Assembly: GCF_019703515.2 (NCBI RefSeq)
Contig: NC_059382.1
Coordinates: forward strand, 17,723,001 to 17,787,000
Direction of reading: 5' to 3'
DNA length: 64,000 nt
Source: Myxocyprinus asiaticus
Taxonomy: Eukaryota > Chordata > Actinopteri > Cypriniformes > Catostomidae
Below the pieces are notes generated by a model. The model was not told the DNA's origin, ran no database searches, and saw nothing but the letters and a program-made list of their open reading frames with translations. The translations under genes and the position numbers were made by a program. Each line of letters starts with the position of its first letter. Position 1 is the stretch's first letter. Positions 34,222-46,600 of this stretch are shown here, piece by piece.

Positions 34222-35469
34222 CACTATATTGCCAAAAGTATTCGCTCACCCATCCAAATAATTGAATTCAGGTGTTCCAATCACTTCCATGGCCACAGGT
34301 GTATAAAATGAAGCACCTAGGCATGCAGACTGCTTCTACAAACATTTGTGAAAGAATGGGCCGCTCTCAGGAGCTCAGTGAATTCCAGCGTGGTACTGTG
34401 ATAGGATGCCACCTGTGCAACAAGTCCAGTCGTGAAATTTCCTCGCTACTAAATATTCCACAGTCAACTGTCAGTGGTATTATAACAAAGTGGAAGCGAT
34501 TGGGAATGACAGCAACTCAGCCACGAAGTGGTAGGCCACGTAAAATGACAGAGCGGGGTCAGCGGATGCTGAGGCGCATAGTGCGCAGAGGTTGCCAACT
34601 TTTTGCAGAGTCAATTGCTACAGACCTCCAAAGTTCATGTGGCCTTCAGATTAGCTCAAGAACAGTGTGTAGAGAGCTTCATGGAATGGGTTTCCATGGC
34701 CGAGCAGCTGCATCCAAGCCATACATCACCAAGTGCAATGCAAAGCGTCGGATGCAGTGGTGTAAAGCACGCCGCCACTGGACTCTAGAGCAGTGGAGAT
34801 GCGTTCTCTGGAGTGAAGAATCACGCTTCTCCATCTGGCAATCTGATGGACGAGTCTGGGTTTGGCGGTTGCCAAGAGAACGGTACTTGTCTGACTGCAT
34901 TGTGCCAACTGTGAAGATTGGTGGAGGGGGGATTATGGTGTGGGGTTGTTTTTCAGGAGCTGGGCTTGGCCCCTTAGTTCCAGTGAAATGAACTCTGAAT
35001 GCTTCAGCATACCAAGAGATTTTGGACAATTCCATGCTCCCAACTTTGTGGGAACAGTTTGGGGATGGCCCCTTCCTGTTCCAACATGACTGCGCACCAG
35101 TGCACAAAGCAAGGTCCATAAAGACATGGATGAGCGAGTTTGGTGTGGAAGAACTTGACTGGCCTGCACAGAATCCTGACCTCAACCCGATAGAGCACCT
35201 TTGGGATGAATTAGAGCGAAGACTGCGAGCCAGACCTTCTCGTCCAACATCAGTGTCTGACCTCACAAATGCGCTTCTGGAAGAATGGTCAAAAATTCCC
35301 ATAAACACACTCCTAAATCTTGTGGAAAGCCTTCCCAGAAGAGTTGAAGCTGTTATAGCTGCAAAGGGTGGGCCAACGTCATATTAAACCCTTTGGATTA
35401 AGAATGGGATGTCACTTAAGTTCAAATGCGTCTAAAGGCAGATGAGCGAATACTTTTGGCAATATAGTG
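34222..35469 (+). mobile_element. Tc1/mariner-family transposon, near complete
   Basis: Terminal inverted repeats of about 27 bp (cactatattgccaaaagtat then tcgctca) are flanked by TA on both sides (34220-34221 and 35470-35471). The 1.25-kb length and a single transposase gene are typical. It sits 23 bp to the left of the LINE at 35493. Confidence 0.92.
34356..35387 (+). pseudogene. Tc1-type transposase with a single in-frame stop
   Basis: This is a DDE transposase that would cut and paste the element. From the ATG at 34356 to TAA at 35385 there are 343 codons in one frame with a single interruption, TGA at 34989-34991. N-terminal helix-turn-helix: [40 protein letters not shown] linker: [12 protein letters not shown]. 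Catalytic region: [17 protein letters not shown], where the usual first Asp (WSDES) is Glu; then [29 protein letters not shown] (second Asp) and PDLNPIEHLWDE (third acid). The earlier ATG at 34272 falls in the terminal region and is less likely. The stop and the D-to-E change suggest an inactive copy of fairly recent origin. Confidence 0.88.
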
Positions 35470-35492
35470 TATTAGTAGTCTAGCATCTAGTC

Positions 35493-38400
35493 AAGATGGC
35501 GCCGAGTGTGGCTGCTGTGTTGCGAGCTCCGACACAACATGGTAGTGTTTTGTTTGTTTTGTTCACAATTCTTATATTTTTTGTCTTGGATGTTGTCTGC
35601 CTTATTGTCTATGACAGACAAACACTTTTGGACATTGGTTCAGCAATTTCACACTGTAAACCGGACTTCAAATTCCTCAATGCCGACCCACTGTTTACAA
35701 ACACGCAAGCGGAGCCCTTTGTCTGGGCAGTCCGGATGCGGAAACGCAGGAGGAAAAGGGGAAACAGAGCCGCCGTTCTCATCAGAGTAAGACGCCGAGC
35801 AAATCGACCCCCGCTACCCAGTATTCTACTGGGAAATGATCAGTCTCTGGATAAAAAGCTCTGCGAGCTGAAAGCGCGGATCTCTTTCCAACGAGAGACG
35901 AGGGACTGCTGCATTATCTGCCTTACGGAAACTTGGATGTCTGCGGAGATTCCAGACTCAGTCATTGAACCCGTGGGGTTCTCCGTGCACCGAGCGGACA
36001 GAGCGAAAGACCTCTCAGGTAAAAGCAGAGGAGGTGGTGTATGTTTTATGATCAACAAATCCTGGTGTGATCAGAGGAACGTACATTCTATCAAGTCTTT
36101 CTGCTCTCCTGATCTGGAATTTCTCATGCTTCTGTGTCAACCATTCTGGCTACCGAGGGAATTCACAGCGGTCATTATCACTGCTGTGTACATCCTGCCA
36201 CAAGCCGACACAGACCGGGCACTCAAGGAACTGTATGGGAGTATAAGTGAGCAGGAAACCGCGCACCCTGAGGCCGCGTTCATTGTGACTGGGGACTTTA
36301 ATAAAGCCAGTTTCAAATCAGTCGCACCAAAATACCACCAGCACATTAGTTTCAACACATGAGGGGACCGGGTTTTGGACCATTGCTACTCTCCCTTCCG
36401 GGATGGCTACAAATCCCTCCCCCGCCCACCATTTGGCAAATCAGACCACTCTTCCATTCTGCTTCTGCCCGCTTACAGGCAGAAACTGAAACAGGAAGCA
36501 CCCACCCTCAGAACGATCCAGTGCTGGTCGGACCAATCAGACTCTACGCTACAGGACTGTTTTGATCACACGGACTGGGAGATGTTCCGGTCCGCCTCTG
36601 ATGACGACATTGAGCTTTACGCTGATAGCGTAATGTGTTTCATCAGAAAGTGGAGGACGTCGTTCCGACCAGAACAACACGGATCTATCCGAACCAGAAG
36701 CCATGGATAAATAGCGATGTTCACGCGGCACTTAATGTGCGGACCTCCGCTTTCAATTCCGGGAACGCGGAGGAGCATAAACAAGCCAGTTATGCCCTCC
36801 GTTTTGTCAGAACAACAAAACGCCAGTACAGGAACAAGATTGAAGGACAGTTTAACACCACCAACTCTAGAAACATGTGGCAGGGAATTAACATCAACAC
36901 AGACTTTAAAGGGAATAAAAACTCAGCCGTGAACACTCTCCCGGATGAGGTAAATACTTTTTATGCTCGTTTTGAGGGAAATAACACCACCCTCGCGGAG
37001 AGAGCTCTCGTAGCCGAAGCTACAGAGGTTAGTTCACTCTCCGTCTCTGTAGCGGATGTAACCCGATCCTTCCGACGGGTGAATATCCGCAAAGCCACGG
37101 GCCCAGATGGCATTCCGGGCCGCGTCATCAGAGTGTGCGCGAACCAGCTGGCTGGTGTTTTTACGGACATTTTCAACCTTTCTCTCTCTTTGTCTGTAGT
37201 CCCCACATGCTTTAAAACATCCACCATTGTGCCTGTTCCAAAGCAATCAAAAATAACTTGCTTAAATGACTGGCGTCCTGTTGCTCTGACCCCCATCATC
37301 AGCAAATGCTTTGAGAGACTAATCAGAGATTACATCTGCTCTGTGCTGCCTCTCTCTCTAGACCCATTGCAGTTTGCTTACCGCAACAACCGCTCCACTG
37401 ATGATGCCATTGCATCTACAATACACACTGCTCTCTCCCACCTGGAAAAAAAGAACACTTATGTAAGAATGCTGTTTGTAGACTACAGCTCAGCATTCAA
37501 CACCATAGTGCCCTCCAAGCTAGATGAGAAACTCCGGGCTCTGGGCTTAAACAGCTCGCTGTGCAGCTGGATCCTGGACTTCCTGTCAAGCAGACACCAG
37601 GTGGTTAGAATAGGCAGCAACATCTCCTCATCACTGACCCTCAACACTGGAGCCCCACAGGGCTGTGTTCTCAGCCCACTCTTGTATTCCTTGTACACAC
37701 ATGACTGTGTGGCAACACATAGCTCCAATGCCATCATTAAGTTTGCTGATGACACGACGGTGGTAGGTCTGATCACTGACAATGATGAAACAGCCTACAG
37801 AGAGGAGGTGCACACTCTGACACGCTGGTGTCAGGAGCACAACCTCTCCCTCAACGTCAGTAAGACAAAGGAGCTTGTGGTGGACTTCAGAAGAAAAGAC
37901 AGAGAACACAGTCCCATCACCATCAATGGAGCACCAGTGGAGAGGGTCAGCAGCTTCAAGTTCATGGGTGTCCACATCACTGAGGAACTCACATGGTCCA
38001 TCCACACTGAAGTCGTTGTGAAGAAGGCTCATCAGCGCCTCTTCTTCCTGAGACGGCTGAGGAAGTTTGGAATGAACCGCCACATCCTCACACGGTCCTA
38101 CACCTGCACTGTAGAGAGCATCCTGACTGGCTGCATCTCTGCCTGGTACGGCAATAGCACAGCCCACAACCACAAACACTGCAAAGGGTGGTGCGAACTG
38201 CCAGACACATCATCAGAGGTGAGCTTACCTCCCTCCAGGACATATATACCAGGTGGTGTGTGAAAAAAGCTCGGAGGATCATCAGAGACTCCAGCCACCC
38301 GAGCCATGGGCTGTTCTCACTGCTACCATCAGGCAGGTGGTATCGCAGCATCAGGACCCGCACCAGCCGACTCCATGACAGCTTCTTCCCCCAAGCAATC

Positions 38401-38876
38401 AGACTTTTGAACTCTTGATCTCCCACGATCAAAATACATCAGCACTGCACTTTATTACTCTTACTCTTATATCCCACACCGGACTGTCATAAATTATATT
38501 ATTATTATATTATATTCTCTCTTAACAACTTACTATCAACCGACAGCCTGAATGCCAATACAGTACAATACAACCTACTGTACATTCTATATATACTACT
38601 TTATATACTTTTTTTTATTGAATAATGTGTATCTATATTGTGTGTATTGTATACTGTACAGTGTATGTTATTATTTGTATATTGTGTTGTGTGTAAATAT
38701 GTGTATATTAGACTTTAAATTGTGCTGTGTTAATTTGATGTTATTGTAAATTGGTATATGCCTCATCACTGTCACGACTGCTATGTTGATCGGAAATGCA
38801 CCCAAGAATTTCACACACCATTGCACTAGTATATATGGCTGTGTGACAACAAAAGTGATTTGATTTGATTTGACAT
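35493..38876 (+). mobile_element. CR1/L2/Rex1-group LINE, near full length
   Basis: It begins tcaagatggcgccgag and ends in tgatt-type short tandem repeats at 38876, not poly(A), as in the CR1/L2 group. It encodes an endonuclease and a reverse transcriptase. The 3' region from about 38419 is untranslated, with tgtgctgtgttaatttg onward shared with 19230-19386. A clear target duplication was not found. Confidence 0.85.
35496..38418 (+). pseudogene. LINE ORF: AP endonuclease plus reverse transcriptase
   Basis: One long frame has been broken in three places. The N-terminal part holds the apurinic-type endonuclease (CLTETWMSAEIPDSV, GGGVCFMINKSWC, VIITAVYILPQADTD, FIVTGDFNKASF, and DHCYSPF and KSDHSSILLLPAY after a TGA at 36360 that looks like a CGA-to-TGA change). 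A one-base shift at about 36650 precedes PNQKPWINSDVHAALN. The RT then reads openly: [84 protein letters not shown] and FADDTTVVGLI with the catalytic FADD. A last shift near 38180 precedes the tail (IIRDSSHPSHGLFSLLPSGR ending RLLNS). Confidence 0.88.
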
Positions 38877-40639
38877 TCACAAATAAACACACACACATAC
38901 ACACACACACACACACGTTGGTGCAGCTATCATTATGAGGACTCTCCATAGAAATAATGATTTTTATTCTGTACAAACAGAATTAGAGTGTGAGATAGAT
39001 TCTATCCCCTAACCCTAACCCTACCCCTAAACCTAACCCTCAAAAAAAAATTCAGCATTTTTGCATTTTCAATAAAACATCGTTTAGTATGTTTTTTAAG
39101 CGATTTAAATTATGGGGACACTAGAAATGTCCTCATAAACCACATTTATAGCATAATACCCTTGTAATTACCAGTTTGTAACCTAAAGAAACACACACAC
39201 ACACACACACACACACTCAAAGACACAGGATAGGATGGTGGAGCAGACATACAGGGATAGGAAAATAAAGTATAGACAGGATATAAAGACAGAAAAGACA
39301 CTAGTGCAAAACAATCCTGATGATTAGGTGAAGCATTAGAAAACAGAAAGGGGAAACCATCTGCCGAAACATTTAGTGGAAAGTTAGAATTGTATGGGAG
39401 ACAAATGCCTTTCAAGTTTATGTAACACATATTAAGTCTACTGAAACAACTGCTTAGCAAATTATCTGAGTAAAGCATTAGACCATCTGGGACAGTCAGA
39501 GACAGCAAATTTGCTGCACATACAAATGCTTAACTGCAGCTTCAACTCTCTGTAGCTGGAATAAGGCAAAATTAGGTATCATCCACCCTGAGGAATAAGA
39601 CTGCAGACTAAATGTAATAAAATGTGGCCTATTTCCTTACAAGCAGCTTTACTGATTCCCCCATTTGAAAGTCAAATACACTTATTATCTTATTAAGTCA
39701 GAAAGTCCCATAGAAAAATATTTACCTGTCAAATATGCTGTTAATGATTTCCCCAGTGTATTGGCCAGTCTTACAGGTGCATCTTCTGGCACTGTTTTTT
39801 TTTTTTTTTTTTTTTGGAGCTTTCTCCCCAATTCTCTTTGAATTAAGTTACAAACAGTCTCCTCACCTCCAAGAGCAAACAGCCCTGTGTGTTTTTAAAG
39901 CCCATCTGTGTTGAAGCCAGAGCCACATGTTTGCCTGTTGCATCACGTGGAGGTTTGAGTGAGGACGAGAGGGTTAATCAACTCAAATCATTCTACATCT
40001 CAGCTCAGCTGATTAACGGGACTTGAATTTGTGCTAGACCTGCAATTTTCCTAACTTCCACAGCTCATTAGCCAAAATAAAACAAGCTATTGCAGCATGT
40101 TGGTCTAAATGTCAGCAGGTCAAATGGAAACTGACAGGGCTAATAACAGACCAAGAGCCACCAGCAGGCAGTCCCTCATTTACTGAGTACTGTTGGCATA
40201 ATTGAGACTTGATTTCTTGATTTCTCAAGGCGTAAGCCTCATATGGTCCCGGGGCAGCTGTTTCCGTAGAACTGCAAAGCTTGGCTGAGCATTGACCTTC
40301 CTCTACCTGCTGACCCATCAGGCATGCTAGTTTCCACTGAGCCTTTTTGGCCACAGCCCACCCCCAGCATCACACCAGATTAAACGTTCAACAAAGCAAA
40401 AACTAGTAGTCCCACTTTGTCAGTGCATGCACAACACAGCAGCTCATTGCTAATGAAACTAAGAGAAAGAAACAATTTGCATAGATAACATGCAGTTTCA
40501 GCGTCGTCCTGCAGTGTGACATGCTATCTATCTAAAACTATTTTAAACAACATATTTTAAACAAACAGGTAGACACAGCGCTACGAATGGAACAGGTGGC
40601 AACAGAATGGAAAATATAATACAAAATAAATAAATATCT
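38877..40639. other. Non-coding stretch with CA repeats and telomere-like motif
   Basis: CA repeats at about 38886-38917 and 39191-39215 flank a segment with cctaaccctaaccctacccc at about 39008, followed by ggggacactagaaatgtcct. This is a typical fish interspersed-repeat interior. The rest (39500-40600) shows no gene; frames at 39146-39508 and 40112-40354 are unrecognised. Confidence 0.4.
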
Positions 40640-41135
40640 AGGTTTCAGTGAGGCACTTACAATGGAAGGGAATAGGGCCCATTTTTAGAGGGTTTAAAGG
40701 CAGACATGTGAAGCTTATAATTTTATAAAAGCAATTGCATTAATTATTCTGTTAAAACTCATCTATTATTTGAGCTGTAAAGTTGTTTAAATCGTAATTT
40801 TTACAGTCGTTTTAGGGGTTTAGAATTTGTTGACATGACATCGCAGTTGTAAAATTGGATGTAAATTTACACAGAAAAGGTTAGGAAGTGATTTTTTTCA
40901 CACTAAAATCATGTTAACACACATATTGTTTATGTCTAGTGGCTATATAATTTTGAAATAGTGAGTATTTTAACATTTAAGAATTGTCCCCATTCACTCC
41001 CATTGTAAGTGCCTCACTGGAACCCAGATTTTTGCTTTTTTTAAAGAAAAGGCTAAATAAACTTTTGTGGTAAACAATATTATGCCACAAATGCTGTCGA
41101 TTATGCTTAACTTTGACCCCCGAATATTCCTTTAA
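40640..41135. repeat. Inverted-repeat MITE, left-truncated copy
   Basis: gtgaggcacttacaatggaa (about 40649) returns inverted as cccattgtaagtgcctcac (about 40999-41017). The right end ggtaaacaatattatgccac then aaatgctgtcgatta and gaatattcctttaa matches the family member at 2117-2696. Confidence 0.6.
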
Positions 41136-41925
41136 GGTTCTTTTAAAACTGATATGTATAAAAAAGACGGCGCTCCAGCTCAAGACCCTGGAAAAACCAG
41201 TGAGACACGGCGCAGCGACCAAAGATGTCCGTCCAGCACGTTTTCATTGATAAACAATTAAAAACGGTGCAGGCAGATGCAAAAACACATTCGTATGAAC
41301 GACTTTTTAAAAGAGTTTGAATGATTTTTATACGCTGTATCAAGTTTAAAAGAACTTCAAGCTTTAAAAACGGGTCTCAAGACACCTGCATTCTGTTCCA
41401 TTCATTTTAGTGCAAAAGAACAGATTCGGCCCCTTATATGTCAACTACCCATCTTCAGTTCTTTAGAAAGGCTCCACTGTGCAGCTGAAGACATTGTAGC
41501 AGGGATGAAATAGAGAAAGCGTGGGAGAGAAGTAGGGTACTTTAGGAAAAGAAGAATGTACAAAGTGTCATGTAGGAACAGCTGCCATTCCTGAGTGAAG
41601 TGTTTATAGTGTAGCTAACTGGGAATCAGGGAGATGCCACACAGTGGCTACATGTGGACCAGAGATGAGTATTTAGTAAAGAGTATTTAAAAATCCCACA
41701 GGCCTCTTAGCAACATTTGTGTTGCCTTTCACAGTAAGCGGAAAACAACATGTTGCTAACATCGTACACAGCAAATTTTCCCTGAAGATTGATACATGCG
41801 GCTTTAAGAACACAAAAGTAAATTAAACACAGACTTTATTTCTTTAAACTTTCAAGTAAAAGTACAGTTCAAGTACATTCCTTCAACCATCAGAGGCAGA
41901 TTTTATTTATTTATTTATTTTTACA

Positions 41926-41998
41926 CAGCTTTCCCACAATTTTTGACCAATACATTTCCATTACTTTTCCAGTCCTTCATGATTACTGGATAATGATA

Positions 41999-42029
<31 letters not shown>

Positions 42030-42238
42030 GAATTTAAAGAGATTGCACTGTAAAAGAGTAATTTACTGTATATTTGTTAAAATGTCTTTAGTAGCGCATA
42101 ACTAGAAAACATTATATTCTCTAAAGAAATGTCCATTATTTTTCCATTTGCTTTGTAAGATTTTAATTTTCATGATTTTTCCAGGCCTAGAAATCACAAT
42201 ATTAATTTTCCAGGTTTTCTATGACCATGGAAACACTG
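41926..42238. repeat. Short hAT-like MITE (unit A copy)
   Basis: Starts cagctttcccacaatttttg and ends accatggaaacactgt. It is homologous to 51028-51282 and a deletion form of the 22387-23377 element. Present at the same place in both duplication units, so it predates the duplication. Confidence 0.6.
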
Positions 42239-42252
42239 TAGGCCTATATGCA

Positions 42253-42425
42253 TGTCCGTTTCTAGCTATAAGTGGTAAAAGCGGCCATTTAAGCACCACC
42301 AGTGGCCCCCACAAAGCAATGTCAGTTTTTTTTACATGCTAAAAGCTTAAAGTATCTGTTATGATTCAGTTAGACAGGTATAGGGGGCCCCCTTGTGGCC
42401 AGAGAAAGAAGGGAAAATGTAATGG
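42253..42425. repeat. Short copy of the 45976 hAT-like element
   Basis: gtccgtttctagctataagt and gggggcccccttgtggccag match the two termini of the 45976-47443 element with the interior missing, as in a MITE derivative. Confidence 0.5.
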
Positions 42426-42474
42426 GACAGTTGTGAAAAAAGTTGTATAGTGAGGATGTTTTTCAAAAATAATG

Positions 42475-42745
42475 GCATGAATAATTTTTAATTTCTTCAT
42501 ACCAAGTGCAGTAAACATAATAAAAATAAAGATTTGGTGTGACCACCTTTCTTTAAAACAGCACCAATTCACCTATGTATTTGCGAACAGTTTTTCAAGG
42601 TTGATGGCAGATTGGTTGTTCCAAGCATCTTGGAGAACTTGCCACAGTTCTCTGTATTTGTGCTGTCTCATCTGCTTCTGTCTCTTCATGTAATACCAGA
42701 CTGACTCATACCATCTGTTGCAGGACTCCTTGTTCTACTTCTATT
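42475..42745 (-). pseudogene. Tc1-type transposase 3' remnant
   Basis: On the minus strand the peptide reads VLQQMV, then (after a deletion) ESVWYYMKRQKQMRQ, ELWQVLQDAWNNQSA and NLEKLF, ending in the ggtgtgaccaccttt end region. This is the C-terminal part of a fish Tc1-like transposase family I recognise, with the DLNPIE-type catalytic stretch lost in the deletion. Non-functional. Confidence 0.5.
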
Positions 42746-42837
42746 TTATTCTATTTGCAAAAGGAATGTTTGGAAATCTAAGATTGATATTTCTTATTAA
42801 GACACTAAAGCAGAAGATACTGTATAAAATAACCATC

Positions 42838-43258
42838 TTAAAGGTGTGCTCAGTAATTTTGTCCTCATTAAAATAGTTTTTCTCCTAAAGAAATTAATTG
42901 TAATTTTGAAACATATGTATAAAATCATGAGCACTCACATGAGATGAGGACTCTAGTCATATCATTAACCTTATAAAAGCTGTTTTAATCTACATGGGGC
43001 AGGGGTGCCCTCGTAGGTGCTGCCATTTTAGAATCACATGACCAGTTGAATACTACTCGCTTAATCTCAGTAACCATCTTGTTTTTGCACACTTTCATGC
43101 TTGGATTAAATTAATCATGGCTGATTGTGAAAAGTGAATTTCTACAATGGCATCTGTAACTGAAAACTATTGATTTTGGATGATGCTGCATCCACACCAC
43201 TAGGTGATACTGTTAGTCCAAGATGACACCAGCAAAAAGTTACTGACTGCATCTTTAA
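42838..43258. repeat. TTAA-ended MITE, different family
   Basis: The left end ttaaaggtgtgctcagtaat and inverted right end (ttaaagatgcagtcagtaac on the minus strand) form imperfect terminal repeats of about 25 bp. No coding sequence. Not seen in unit B. Confidence 0.6.
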
Positions 43259-43686
43259 GACAAATGTTTTAGTGAAACATCTAATGTGACTAACAAGATT
43301 TTTGCACAGTACTGTATATTTTTTTGGCAAAAGAAAAAAAACTATTTCATTGCAGTAGTGTATTTTGCACATAATTTATTGACAAATAAATGTATTGCTA
43401 AATTGACATCATTTACTGTATATGTGTCTACACGCAAAAATGTTACATTCTAAAAAGCCCCTTTTAAATTCTTTAATTCAAGGGAGACTGAAAAATGATA
43501 GTACCTTGTTATCAGCTACTGTAAACAAGAACATAAACCATGAGATCAAGCAGTAACAGCAGGAGGATACGTGCAGATCTTTTAGAAAGCAGTAGCAGCA
43601 GGAGGAGACGGTAGGGACGAGTGGAGAGGGATGGATGCGTTGTCGGTTTCCCTGGCGCTGTCCATTAAATCCTCAGGTATGAGCTT

Positions 43687-43695
43687 TCAGAACCT
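43687..43695 (-). CDS. tapbpl: tapbpl copy A exon 8 (terminal)
   Basis: Acceptor TTGTGTGCAG; the coding part is AGG TTC TGA, ending the protein ...NKRF. Using the next AG two bases on would instead end it ...VLKAHT. The same sequence is present in copy B. Confidence 0.5.
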   Translation of the reverse strand, partial: RF

Positions 43696-46600
43696 CTGCA
43701 CACAAGAGAAAGAGTCTAAACATACAGTGGATGAGACTGGACATATAGATGCATTTAGTTACATTACTTTTCCACATATGCCAGTTCTAACATATACACA
43801 TGCACATGTAAAACACACAAACACACACAAAATAAACAGTACAAAAAGCTTATTCAACTCATGCATATTCAATCATATGGGGTCACTGTTAATTTGCACA
43901 AAGGATATTGGAAGCAACTCACCTTATTTGCAGCTTTTCGTCCTATAAGAGAATAAATATTACAAGAATTGCAGTTGGCACAGGTAAATAGAATAATGAA
44001 AAAGTGAAAAAACAATATTTCTGTTCAATTTAACATTAGAGTCCAAAATTAAAAATATGTTTAAGGAAATTAAGCTTTTGTTTAGAGACTTGGTTTAAGT
44101 TATTTATGTAAATGACAATGATTTATCTGTTTTTATGGTTTGTAAAGGCTTCCCTTATAACTGTTGCAAAATATTAAGTCTCAAATACTTATAACCCACA
44201 TTATATTGGAAAATATCTGTGTAATGATAAATGTATTCACACATTACAAATAATTGTGATTGGGGTACTGGGATGTGGGATGATGAGGAATACAAAATTG
44301 CAGGTGTTGAATATTAGTCAAAACTGTATATTATATTACTTTGTCTTCCTTACAGAGAAAAATAAATCTGAAAATTGCTTAAAAGGAGCAGCTCTTTAAA
44401 CCTTTTCTAATTACTTGTTCATCACAGACATAATGGGCTATGGAGATTGTAAAAATATTTAAACAATGCATTGGAAGCGGTATTAAGTATCATTGTGGAA
44501 GACCAATATTTGAGGGATTGATTCAGTTGAGGGATACACAAAAATGCTATAAAATTTAAACAAATTACACCAAAAGTCTTACCTGCTAAGTACTGAGGCA
44601 GCAGCCAATTAAGAATTCCTAGCATGACAATTATAAATCCAAAGACTTTGATATACCACATGGTAGAGTCAGGTTCTGTGGTGTAAGTTTTTAGCTTTTA
44701 GACCATGTGTGTTAGCATGGAGGCCATCTACAGTATATGCTAGTATACTCCAACACGTTGACAAATTCACTTTAAGTGAATATACACATTTAAATATTTT
44801 CTTCTGGCAAAACACACCAAAAATATTGATGACTCATCCTGCTCTACACAGACTTTTATCTAGTCAAATGCTCTCTATAATGAAAATGTACCTCCCCCCT
44901 AATATCACCTAAAACTGACTAGCAAGTAGAAAAGCCTGTTGAAAAACAAATGAACGAGCCCTTTGATATGTCCCACCCAAAAATCTGGATTCAATAAGAA
45001 ATATGTAAACACAGGACAGAAAACAGCGCTCGTCAATTCATTTCAAGGAATCTTCAAAAGATATTTAGGGAATATTTATACAAAATAGTCCTTTGTGAGA
45101 ATATGTGTGTTCATATTGCATCTGATTCACCTGTAACTGTGAGGATGAAGCTCTTGCGGATGGGAGTGAGCAAGGACTTATGAGATACTCTGCAAGTGTA
45201 CTTATATCCAGAGTCTTCAAGGCCAGGCTGCAGAAGGAAGAAGGCTGAGAGCGAGTATGTGCCATCTTGATGAAGCTGATGACTGGAGTGCAGTACATTC
45301 TTCAGGAACACAGGTGTAAGGCTGCCTCCAGCTGGTCCTCGATACCACTCAATGTTCACATCCAGAGGATAGTAGCCCTCTGCATCACAAACTACCTTCT
45401 GATCCTCACCGAGTGTTAAAGCCAAGGAGGAGCCCACATTTAGAGACACACGGGGTTTTTCTGTGGAGGTTGAAGAGAAATAAGAAACATTATGTCCACA
45501 TGAATCTCTCTAATACACTCCCTTAGATCTTCTCATACTTAAAAAAGTTAATCATCTCACCACTTAGGCTAAGGGGAATATTGTGGCTGCCATGGAGAGG
45601 TGGGATGAGAACAGAGCAGGTGTATGTGCCCTCATTGTTTTTTCTGATGGGTCGAAGTTTGAAGGAGGCATTTCCAGCGCCAATGGCTTTGACAGACACT
45701 CCGCTACCTTCACTCTTCCCTGTGCGGCTGAAGTAGCTAAAGAGTTTGCTGCGCTCCCCGTGTCGCTGTAACGTCCACTCCACAGATACATTGGCCAGTT
45801 TATGATCCACTGCAAACTGACAGTGCAAAGTTGTTTCCTTTAAGAATCCCACCTCAACCGAGGGAGTCCGAGTCAAAACAACCATTGCAGCTGCCAAACA
45901 CATTTGGAAGACATGGTGACTGACATTTTTACACCTAGGATATATTCCTGGATTAAAATATTTGTTTGTCCTGAACAGGGCCGTTTCTAGCTAAATGTGG
46001 TATAAGCAGGTTCTTAGGGCCCCCAAGCCACAAGGGGGCCTCACAAAGCAAGGTCTTTTTTCCATGAAATGGAAAATCAAAATGTCCTTGATATTTAGAC
46101 ATATAAGAGGTACAGTAACCTTACTATAAAAGACTACTGTAAATTTCAGAACTCAAAACTTCCTCCCCAGTCTAAAAAGGGCATTTATAGTTTCCACCTG
46201 TTTGAAAATTATGTGTCATTTTGAAAACTTTGTATTCATGACATCACGAGACATTGCTCAGTTGTATTTACACGCCCCACAACATGTGTAATCGCACTCT
46301 TAGCCCCGCCCACTGCCGTTCAGTTCGTATACAGAGAGGGAGAGAGACTGGCCTAGTGTGACCAACTATTTCTGAACACCAAAAGGGACCAATCTGAACT
46401 ATTTTGAAGTTTTTTGGTGCATATAACATGCATTACACATACGTCTTTGAATGTTGTCACGTTTATCACGCCAATTTTAAAAGACGCGGTGTCAAGTTAC
46501 AATTCAGAAACGGAGGTGCAATTCAGTTTCATTTAGCTGCTCTTCTTGCTGTTCTTGCGTCCATCTGCGCTATTTTTAATTGTTGGTGTTTGTAAACAAG

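Noticed and set aside
34679..35308. 209-codon frame on the minus strand
   Set aside because: Antisense to the clearly recognisable Tc1-type transposase at 34356-35387.
37631..38179. 182-codon frame on the minus strand
   Set aside because: Antisense to the LINE reverse transcriptase, whose motifs (FADD and others) are on the plus strand.
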